In this document: positions 23,701 to 58,871 of the stretch, in pieces
Layout of the letters: the number at the start of each line of letters is the position of its first letter
Numbering within the stretch: the first letter of the stretch is position 1
Assembly: GCF_008831285.2 (NCBI RefSeq)
Contig: NC_045139.1
Location: 14,614,354 to 14,678,353, forward strand
DNA from: Nymphaea colorata
Taxonomy: Eukaryota > Streptophyta > Magnoliopsida > Nymphaeales > Nymphaeaceae
DNA: 64,000 nt
Reading direction: 5' to 3'
Translations under genes and position numbers: made by a program
The notes under the pieces: model-generated
What the model was told of the DNA's origin: nothing
What the model saw: only the letters and a program-made list of their open reading frames with translations
Databases searched by the model: none

Positions 23701-24231
23701 CATGCTCTTATAGTGACAGTGGCATGCTAAACGGACTGTCACTACAACTGTCCGGCCTGTCTCCCAATAGTTATAATGGCTTGAGCTCCAAGTTAAATTT
23801 TGTATTTTTTAAAAATTTTGAAAAATGATATTTCAGCTAGTGTTAAAATTTAAAAATTTTAATTCAACCTCTTTTACAAAAAAATTTCGAGCTTCGCCTC
23901 TGACCGTAGGTCATAGCTAGGACTGAAGTTAATATTGTAAAGATCAGTTTCCGAACGACGACGTCAAAATAGGCATTTCACCTGGGACTTGTTATGACAA
24001 ATCCAAAGGAGGTCGGTGATCTCGTTGAAACAAGTGAAAAGCATTTCTTATAGATCTCGGAGATTAGTAGTTTGTGCGTTACATGATGCCTTTGATCGCG
24101 GAAAAAAGCATTACAGGTGGGGAGAGAGAGAAGGAGAAAGATGGGATTGACAGGAGTGTCTTATTATTATTATGTAGAAGTGAAAGGGGAGCGATATGGA
24201 ATTGAATTGATGTACAATTTATTAATAATCT

Positions 24232-24259
24232 TTCTCTCTCTCTCTCTCTCCCTCTCTCT
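24232..24259. repeat. CT-rich microsatellite
   Basis: This is a run of alternating T and C with one break, in the p24-beta-3/SPIRRIG spacer. It generates an Arg-Glu low-complexity ORF on the other strand, which is not a gene. Confidence 0.95.
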
Positions 24260-27200
24260 ACATTCAAGTTAAACTCCAACTTCAATACAATTGGAAACTT
24301 TAACTCCCAAGCCAATCCAACATAACCATTTAGCGAGATTATTTTACAAGCTTTCCTTTTGTTTGAATTAGGTTGTATATTGTCTCGCATTTTCTAGTGC
24401 AGTATAAAGTTGACAAATAAGTATCTGAAATACTGGATTTTCAGTAACTCGTGAAATAAAATTGAAGAAGACAAACTTTATGTCTTCCGAGTTACGAGAG
24501 GACAACCAAGCCTCCATCTAATACTCTTTACAAAATTAAAATGCAGCCGTTAGGAAGAGAATAATATATAGTGTTCACCACTATTTGTTGAACTTTGGAT
24601 CGCCGACTTTGTTGGTCAAATTCCAAAGGCGGCCTAACTCAATTGTATACACTAAAAGGTAGATGCAAGAATTTGAGTTGCTCGAAATACTTTCCAATGG
24701 CCGACTTAGAACATTGGTTAGGACCATGATCTAACCCAGCACTGGGCCAGCTTTGACCCACCCGAGCCCACTTGCAGCCATGGCCAACATGAGTGGAAGG
24801 CATTGAAAGCGTACCACTTATCTGTTTCGCAACTTTGTCCAAAGGCAGGCTTGGAGAGTGCTGGGGACATGAGGAAATGACATATTTGGGCAGACGATGG
24901 TACTTTGCCAAAATATCCCCATCTTGAAGATTGAGTCCATTAAAGGTGTAGTCCTCAAAGAAATTATATTATGTCCTGCATTGAAGACGCCGATCAATAT
25001 CATGGTTTATTTAAAGTGGGTGGTGGGAAGCACCTCGCATTTAATTTAAATGATCCACCACCTCGCACCAACCAAAGCCTCCCTTACGGAGACCTCTCTC
25101 TGCTTCAAGGTGGTGAGACCGTAGACCTCTCTGCGCTTCAACTTGCATGTATTACCGTTTAAGACAATGACACCTCTAATGAAGTAAAATTAGAGTCGGT
25201 CGGCCAATTCCAATTAAATCACCAATGCAAAGTTCTAATTGAATCGGTACGAGGGTGCCATGCACATTGTCATATTATTATTATTATTATTACTTGTTAA
25301 ATGTTTTTAGATGTTTTCGTTTTAATTATTTGAATTTGTTGTTTATTTTTAAATTTTAATGAACTTTTTTTTTTGTTGACTTGTTGAATTGGCAACCTTG
25401 GCAGATTTGGTTCAGTTTCTGTTTTCTGATTCCTGCAATGCTGGTTTTATGTTGTTTGTTTAGCTCCCTTTTCCACATGGAATGTGAAAATATGTGCCTT
25501 AATGAAACGCCCTTTTTAAGATTTTTCCTGTGCTCGTGAACACTGTATTCCAAACAACGGCAAACGCCCTTTTAAGATCTTAGAGATAAGAAACTTGGAT
25601 AGCCAGGGCCCTAGGAATGCCGTTTTCTTTTAACATTAAAGGGGATTAAACGTTCGCAGTATTCTATCAAACTTTATCCTTGGTATTAATAAAAACGGAA
25701 AAGGACTTTCAATATCTATCATCCATTAATTGCTGGTTTTTGATCTACAGGCTTCTAAGATATATGTAAAAGAAAGGACATACTTCATCCATGTAAATTA
25801 ATCATATAACGGCTATTTCACGATTAATTTATATTTCTTTGTTGAAGCTTCGTCCCCAATTTCCGCCTTCATTATTCAATCAAACGTCGCATTGATTTTT
25901 TTTTTTTCTTCGAAATGCACCGTGACAAATTTTTCCATTTGAGAAAGTCCTTATTGGTGGTCCACTTTGTGTGGCATTATACGAATCAAGCATGAAAGTG
26001 TTGAATTTAGTTTGATTTGGAGATCACATAATTGCTCTTTTTGTATTGGCATGATGTTGCTCAACTAAAAAATCGAATACGTGCTCACGTTCAAAACATA
26101 AATAAATAGCTCTTCCTTGGGTGCGGGTTTTTGTTTCTTTACTTAAAATTTAAAAACAAGCAATCGGTACTTGTCTTTTTATCGTTAAATTTATTTTTTA
26201 AAGAAATTGTTAGTTGCATCGCAATTCGTGGTATTGTTTTTTGCCTAGCTAGCTGCTTTTATATGAGCTATAATTCATGCTAAAGTCGTAACTAAATCGG
26301 CATATACTGTTTCAAGTTTATTTCTTCCATAGAATGTTGATGAACAACGTTTAATACAGAAAATATGATAAAAAAATAACGTTTGGTATTTTAATTCCAT
26401 CTTCTTGAATTTAACGGGACATGGATAACATGCAAATTTTCTTAGCTCATTACCTAACTTTCAAAACCATACAAAATTCGTTCTCTCTCATCTTTCATAT
26501 TTTTCCGTTTCCATGTTCCCAAGCACCATTATTTTATCCCTTAAACTTGGTATTTCATCACCGCACACCGCTTATGCATAGATGACCTGTACCTGTAACA
26601 TTGGATGGCAAAATGAAATTAAAATAAATGAGGAAATCAAACTCCAGCCAAGAATACGTCAACCATTGCCTAAAACCACTGGCCATTGGTGGAGGCAAGG
26701 AGTTAATGAGCACAAGGATGGTCAATGGTGTTAGGATGAAGAGCGGGACCGAGTCCTTGTGGATATGTCAGGCTCCTCATCGTTTACTTTTCAAGAATGG
26801 GTCCATTCAAAGAAGGTTCTTTAGTAAAGATATTTTGTGTATTCATAATCTTATTTATATTTGTTCACATACCGCAATATATTGTCATGGGTACTTACAT
26901 TTTCAAATTTTTATATAAATTAAAGTTCAAATTTGTCATGCTATGTTATTTTTTTTTATTGCAAATAACAGGAAGCGCAACACTTATGTTAAAGGATGTA
27001 CCACGAAACCATTTAAGCTACCAAACACGAACCTTAAAAATATAAGGATATGATTTTGGAGGGTTTAACTCTAAGGCGGTTTCTCTTAAATAAATATTAA
27101 AAAGACATGTATTGGTGAATCATATATTGGCTTGTAAGGTGGGGTAGGGTTCTATATTGTAATCTCGACCTACATGGGTTGACCGGTTAAACAAAGGGCG

Positions 27201-27603
27201 CCCTCGCAATTGAATGATAAAAGACTTGCAACCTACGTAGGCTTTTAATAGCGGCATGTTCACATAAGCACCAACCATTTAAAAGTTAAACATACTTTTC
27301 TCTTCTATAATTTTAATTCTGATTCATGGTTTTTCTTGTTGACTACGTGCTAATTATATGTTGATATTTATGCAAAACGATTATTTTTTTTTTGTCTCGA
27401 CCAGACAACGGTTTATCTTAATACAAAAGAAGATGGTATAGCAATAATATTTATTTATTTACTATATAATCGGTTGGGATCTTAAGCTTAATTATCGTGC
27501 TCAAAAGGTGGCCCTTCTTGGTAATTTGAAAACTCTTGGCATAATTTATTGAAGGTATATATAAATATACATATAGGCAGCCTACACTCTTACGCAAGTA
27601 AGA

Positions 27604-27729
27604 ATGAGTAAACAAAAGCGTACGCCTGTTTTGAGATTAGGGGAAAAAAAATCGGCCTTTACTACAAATATCGTTGAAGATGATGACGGAAAAACGCGTG
27701 AACTGCTGTTGTTGGATGTATATTCCTAA
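27604..27729 (+). CDS. Unrecognised 41-residue ORF behind a TATA-like site, doubtful
   Basis: ATG at 27604 opens 41 codons beginning MSKQKRTPVLRLGEKK, with an acidic middle (VEDDDGK) and a Leu-rich end. A TATATATAAATA stretch lies about 50 bp upstream. The composition is more protein-like than the surrounding AT-rich DNA would give, but the TATA spacing would leave a very short leader and no family is recognised. It may be chance or a relic. Confidence 0.15.
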   Translation: MSKQKRTPVLRLGEKKSAFTTNIVEDDDGKTRELLLLDVYS

Positions 27730-29517
27730 AAATCGAAAAAAAAAAAGCATCGAGATTATGTGTATAGAAATAAAGAAAAGAGGGACGGACGGCAACGTGT
27801 TTTGAAGCATTCAAAAGTCAAGAAGCGGCGCCACTCCCCGCATGTCCCGCCACAACATGTTCGAACAAGCAAAGGAACTGGGACCCTCCGCACACCCAAC
27901 TATTTTCCTTGGAAAAATCTACAAAAGATGGCAAGTCTCCGCTCGGGGTTTGAAGAAAAAGAACAATGGAACATTAGGTCAGACCCCAATGGTTGTCTTG
28001 TGGGTTGCAAACACTATGGAACGTTAGGACCGCAAATGGGTGAGATATGGTTCTTGTGGAGGAGACTATTGATAGCAACTGGTGCACTTATACATTGTCT
28101 CTTTTGATATCTGTTGGATTTATTAGGAAAAAGAAATACTGTTTATAATTCGGTATCAAGTGAAAGCTTATGCAAAAAGGAACGGCCATTGAATCATAAA
28201 TTGGTTTAATTCGAATCGAGCAATGGTTTGAATCTTAGATTCAAATAAAATTAGCCTTGGATTTGTTTTTTTCTCGATATGAAGTTGCCTCTAAGTTGCT
28301 CAACTTGACATTTTCATATGCATCGACTTTTCAAACGCTATATATAAAATACAACTATCGTAGACATGCCGGTATGGCCGATTCAAAGGTCAATTCATAT
28401 TCGATCTCCAATAAGACCACGTATTTGTGGTTAATTTTGAAACTTCAAAATTAAGTTCGTCTTAGATGATGGTTTTGCATGATCTTTTTTGTTTAAGCTA
28501 TTGTTGGTTCCGACTTCCAACTCACCTCCGAGAGTTTTACCAATTAAGGCTTCTCGATTTGTAACTGGTAATGGAAAAACCGAAAAAGTTATTTAGGAAA
28601 CCAACTAAAAGAACAAGACTTCCAAAAATGTGTGGTCTAGGGCACGATCCATCGCTTATGAGTTGGAGGTCAATTCTAGACACGCTTCAAGCTTCATTTT
28701 TGAGCCAAAGTTGACCAAGTTGTTGGGCCATTGTGAATGTGTCAACCGGTTCGTTGCGGCTAAGTTGAACCCTCGAGGGTTCGTTTTAGGGAAATTCGTT
28801 TTGTTTGTGTACAACTATGTGTTTGCTTTCATGAAGCTCCTATAGTAAGGAACACGAGTTACATGGAAATGAGTTACATGAACGGCAGCTTCGATTTGAC
28901 TATTAGTTTCTTCAAAGGGGCGGCCTACATTTTAGTTTTTTTTTTTTTTTTTTCTTGGCTATAAAAATAACGGTTGGGTTTCAAATTTCGTGTATTTAAA
29001 TTCACAGTTCAAATTATCCTGCTTTTAAACTATTGAATTCCAAATCGTATCACCACTGGTTGATGTTAATAGGATTCAAACCTTGCTTCAACTAGCGTAT
29101 CGGCGATATTTTAAAAAATATAAAGATATTTATCGGGAAACTTTGGGCTAGGGTCGGACGGCGCTCCATGGCTCGGTGTCTCCGACGGGGCATAATCGTC
29201 ATTAACGGAAAGCTGAGGGGCATATGCAGTCGTGGTCGCGATTCTTACCTACCGCGAATAGATTACGAATTGAATAATCAAGACGAGCCAGGACTTTAGG
29301 GGCAAACTTGTCATTTTAGTTGCCGCTCAACACTTCAGGACACGGAAAGAGCTAGTTTTCTGACCCCGTCAAAATGACGTGGATAACCCTATAAACACGT
29401 CAAATTACCGCACGTAGCGAGAAACCAGCAAGCAGCTTCTAGCGATTGGATTGGAGGACGCTTCCGGCGTCCTGAGCTCACCGGACATTGAAGTCATTAA
29501 AACTTTGTCTAGGGACA

Positions 29518-29655
29518 ATGGCGGGCACTGTAATGCTGAAAGTGGAGCGTTCGGGGGTCTCACGTCGTACCTCGGGCTTCCTGCCTCCACGTGGCAGGTC
29601 TCTCATTGCATTAGGTGACGTGGCATCAGAAAAGTACTTAAATTTATATAATTAA
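29518..29655 (+). CDS. Unrecognised 45-residue ORF in a CG-rich island, doubtful
   Basis: ATG at 29518 (A at -3, G at +4) opens 45 codons beginning MAGTVMLKVERSGVSRR. A TATA-like CTATAAAC lies about 130 bp upstream. The ORF ends abruptly where AT-rich DNA resumes. The product is not recognised. A second ORF beginning MARCLRRGIIVING lies upstream in the same island at about 29.17 kb, which weakens the case for either. Confidence 0.15.
   Translation: MAGTVMLKVERSGVSRRTSGFLPPRGRSLIALGDVASEKYLNLYN
29587..29624. promoter_or_regulatory. Pair of ACGT-core motifs (G-box/ABRE-like)
   Basis: CCACGTGGC at 29587-29595 and TGACGTGGC at 29616-29624 share the core ACGTGGC recognised by plant bZIP factors. 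They are in the same orientation, 29 bp apart, about 1.5 kb upstream of the SPIRRIG start and at the edge of a CG-rich island. Function is inferred from motif identity only. Confidence 0.35.
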
Positions 29656-30730
29656 AAAAATATTTTTCGTTCATAAACAAATTTATTATCCTCCAAGCAT
29701 GCTTTCGGCGACTAGGCGGTACTCGACTCTGATGTTATTGGATCGGATCGGTCGATTCGTTATGGAAACCGAGACATTGCAACAACAATTGGTTCGGTCT
29801 AGCTAGGATAACAAAGGGTTTTTAAACCCTGCTCTAGGGCTAGTAGGCGAACACAGTGGCCGGAGCTTGATAATGGCTAGCCGCGGACGTGGTCTTGAGA
29901 CGAAATAAAATTCACACACACATGCTCACGTACTTTTTTTTTTTTTTGGTAAGAGTTCATTTAAAACGATCGTACGTGCATAGTCGAACCAAACACTAAA
30001 CTTACTAGTTTTCCCAAGTCAGTTCAGACTTTAGCTTGTTTCATTGTTGAGCGTGGTTTGAGACAACCAACTTGAGCTAAGTGCCAATTAACTCAACCTT
30101 GGCACTACCCACTCCAGCTAAAAGTTGAAGAAGTATAACTGGATTTGATTCGTTTGCATCATTAAGGCCAAACACTAATGCTATAATCTCAACTAACTAA
30201 ATGTCTTTAATCGTGTCAATGTCATTCTAATTAAATGTTCGCATTGGTTATTATCATAGGAGGTTGAATACGAAAAATAGTATTAGCAACTGAAGTAAGG
30301 TTAAATAGAGCAAATCCTCAAAGCTTTATAAATATAATTTATTGGCAATATTAGGTAAACTTTTAACTATTACCGATCCATGAACTCCATGAACTGATTG
30401 ATTGTATTGAATTGCTAGGAAACTACAATTGAAGTCAAGGGCTCAGCAAACCAGGCTCAGACGCCTTTTCACCAAATCGTACCAATTCACCTTGGATACG
30501 ATCAAGCGCATATAATGGACCCAAGGTTAGCTGACTTAGTCCGGACCTACTCAGCTTAGAAGCTAGCTATGACGAGCGAGAGTGCGCTCACCCACTACTT
30601 TTAACTGCTTTGACCAGAAGTGAGGCGATCGAGATGACTCGCGGTCAAGCGAAGCCGATCCGAGTCGCCCGATTTTCCTTTTTCTGTTTGTTTTATTACA
30701 ATCAGCTCAAAAATAGAAAAATAAAGATGT

Positions 30731-30773
30731 AGAGAGAGAAAGAGAACTGAGAGAGAGAGAGAGAGAGGGAGAG
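30731..30773 (+). repeat. GA-rich tract in the probable SPIRRIG leader or promoter
   Basis: This is an almost pure purine GA tract about 360 bp before the SPIRRIG start codon. GA/CT tracts are common around plant transcription starts and can bind BPC-type GAGA factors. The transcription start itself is not visible. Confidence 0.8.
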
Positions 30774-31094
30774 TTTTTCTTGATACAAAAACGCGGAACA
30801 TCTCTGCGCGAAGCACCGAAGACCCGCCACGGTTTCTGCGGCCTCCCCCCTCTCCGTTTCCCGTCTTTTCACCGCCGGAATCCTCCATCCGATCGGTTTC
30901 CCGGTCACCGCATTGCAATCCGATCGCCGGATCCATCGGTCCGACGGGATTTCTTGTTCTCTGTTGTATCGCTGATAGGCTCGAGAGGAAGAGAAGAAAG
31001 AAGAGAAAAAACGAGGGGTTTCGCGATCTCTTTTGGCGTAGGATCGGAGAGTTTAGGGTTTAGATTCGGATACCGGGTGGGTTTAGTGCTACAG

Positions 31095-31129
31095 ATGACA
31101 ATTCCATGTTCCACTCATCCGGCAGAACA

Positions 31130-31133
<4 letters not shown>
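31095..31133 (+). promoter_or_regulatory. 12-codon uORF with stop overlapping the SPIRRIG start
   Basis: ATG at 31095 encodes MTIPCSTHPAEQ and ends with TGA at 31131-31133. The preferred main start at 31130 overlaps that stop as ATGA. Another ATG at 31106 is in the main frame, eight codons upstream. A ribosome translating the uORF would pass 31106 and finish on the 31130 start. Confidence 0.55.
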
Positions 31134-56613
<25,480 letters not shown>

Positions 56614-58871
56614 TTCTCTCTTGTCTGATCATCAGGGCTTGAATGTATCTGCTTTTAGCTATCCTTGCCAAAGGAACAACTGCATTGAAGATGCAGCGCA
56701 CCCAGATGTCTGGACTATTTTGAGGTCTTGATTTCTGGCTGGAAAAGATGTTCCTTCGGCTGGTTCAGACCAGTAGATTGGCAAGGACAAGAACCCCGGA
56801 TGCAAAGTTTTTCAAGGCAAAAAGAAAAGAAAAGAAATGAACACACACAAGTTGACATACATGACACAAGCAGTAGAACCAGGCACTAAAACAGAGGACA
56901 TGCAGAATTCTGCTTCCGTTCTTGACTGGCTCTCCATGGGCGGTTGATCGTGGATCAGCAGTAATATGCCTCCATGATCCACGTCCTGGCTGCAGGTATT
57001 TTCTTGGTGTAAATAGTTGCTAACGTATGTGTGGTTGTATAGGGTGGCCTGCATATGATCTAAGAATCTTATGCTCCACCATTAGCAAGACTGGCTGCTT
57101 TAATGTTTCGGTCATTCTTTGTATGGATGCAACAGAGGCATCTGTCGCACCCTTCGTTTCGATATCAGGTAGAAAGGAGAAAGGAAGTGGTTTTTTCTTT
57201 TTGCTCCCTCATGTCCCGTTGCCTTGTTTTTTGGCAGGAATAGTTTTGTCATTCTGTTAATTATGAGTTGTTATTTGTTAAAAAATCTCCTTTGTTGCCC
57301 TTGTTTATGTTTTCGCTGCCGAGATTGTGTGGAGAAATTAGTCAAAGGACAAACTGACTCCTAGTTCAGATTTTACGAGCAGAACAGGAGTCTGAAAATT
57401 TTTTTCCTTTGAGGCTGTTGTAAAATTCAACATTAATTATAGTTTGCACGTATAATCTACAAGTTATGTGAACCATGAGCAACTCAACTAATTTTCCATT
57501 CTTCTGGCTTCTAAGAGCATCATAGAGCTTAGGTTTGGTCTTCTTGAAAGGAAAGACCCTTGTAGAATAGAAACTAGGAAGTGTGTTGAGAATCTCAATT
57601 AACGTTATCGCCCTTTGTCAGAACTTTAATTGGTGAAACCCGTCGGTCTCCCCTCCCCACTTCCTTTCTTTCGAGGCTTCTGCCTCGTTTTCTTGTACCG
57701 AACTTTTTGTATCTTCCATGGCAGCTTGTCATTAATTTTGTTACATGTAATCATTCCATTTGGTCGGCAAAATAGTTAAATAGTTAGCCTTGGTGTTCCT
57801 AGTACTTTTTAGAGTTTGGGTGCCCAAGCCCTACTTCAAAAGATAAGTATGCAAAAATAAATTGCTCAATAATTAACACGGCGATTTCTAGTTGCAAAGG
57901 CTGGACATTAACAATACCAATTCGTACTACTAACATGTCCGAGATCGGTGACTTTGATTTTGATCAATCTTCTGAAAAACTCAATATTTTTGGGGTCAAT
58001 TTTACAAGCAGAAATCTGAACCTGAATTAAAGAGGCATCACACTCAGGTGTGTAAAACCCCTTTCCCGCTTTCCCCTCCACTAGGTTCGGGAAAAATCTC
58101 TCTGAAAAACACCATATTACTGGTTGGCGGTGAAAATTGAGAGATTAAGAAGTCATAAACCATGGTTGCAGTGATTGAAATAGCATAAGTTTATCTATAT
58201 TTTGACAAAGCTGGAGGATTGAAAGACGCTGAAGAAAATAAGTAGTTGGGAACAATGTGGACGGACTCAACTTGGTCGATTCTAGACTATAAGATCACGT
58301 AAAACATAAACAAATACACACGTAATCTTTTTTTCCCTTGAGAGTTTAGTATAGAAAAAAGGAAAACCAAATACATTTGAGCTGCATGTTTACAAGTTCT
58401 CTTTTTTGGCTAAAATATGCTCTTTGACGGTGGACTAAAACAAATATGACATTTTAGAAACTTCGGTTGGTCCACGGCATATTGATCGACTTTCAGTTGA
58501 CAAAATATTAAGCTCCTACAATGTTTAGTATACCAAAGTTTTAATCTTTTTGTATTTAATCTTCAAAGTAATACTAGCTTGTTCATTATTCGAGTTGTTA
58601 TTGCAAGGGGTTAGAAAGAAAAATTTAGATTTTAATACTCAATATACTGCCCAACCGTAGTATACCTCTTCGCTTCCATGTAGAATTCGTGATCTTCCGT
58701 TTATGGAAAGACCGAAGTGGAATCTTTAAGTTTGCGGCCATGGTAATGGTATCACTACTGTCTTTTTGGCTTCCTTTGGCTCTTTTCTTTAGATTCCTTT
58801 TCCGATAAATTAGCCTGGAAAACTGGGATGATTCGTACAGAATTCCCATCCGGATATTTTAGAAAAACTTT
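56614..58871. other. SPIRRIG 3' region and PPR gene promoter region
   Basis: Both neighbours are on the plus strand. The left part probably includes the SPIRRIG 3' UTR, with a 9-bp inverted repeat at 56949-56983. The right part holds the promoter of the PPR gene. I see no further coding region, RNA gene or clear poly(A) signal. Confidence 0.55.
56949..56983 (+). repeat. 9-bp perfect inverted repeat in the SPIRRIG 3' region
   Basis: CGTGGATCA at 56949-56957 pairs with TGATCCACG at 56975-56983 across a 17-nt loop. It could form a hairpin in the 3' UTR if transcribed that far. Function is unknown. Confidence 0.6.

Larger units (their letters stand above)
20776..31129. other. 10.4-kb gene-poor spacer between p24-beta-3 and SPIRRIG
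   Basis: The left end holds the p24-beta-3 3' region and the right end (about 30.6-31.13 kb) the SPIRRIG leader. The rest is mostly AT-rich with microsatellites: AT at 21213-21228, CT at 24232-24259 and ATT at 25274-25292. No transposon protein domain, tRNA or known gene was seen. The region 29.15-29.64 kb stands out as CG-rich, with a TATA-like CTATAAAC near 29390 and ACGT-core motifs. Degraded transposon DNA is likely (for example 22.8-23.7 and 27.1-28.5 kb), but I cannot name a family. Confidence 0.55.

Noticed and set aside
20776..31129. Possible LTR retrotransposon or tRNA genes in the 10-kb spacer
   Set aside because: I found no paired long repeats, no reverse transcriptase or integrase motifs, and no sequence with a convincing tRNA B-box and acceptor stem.
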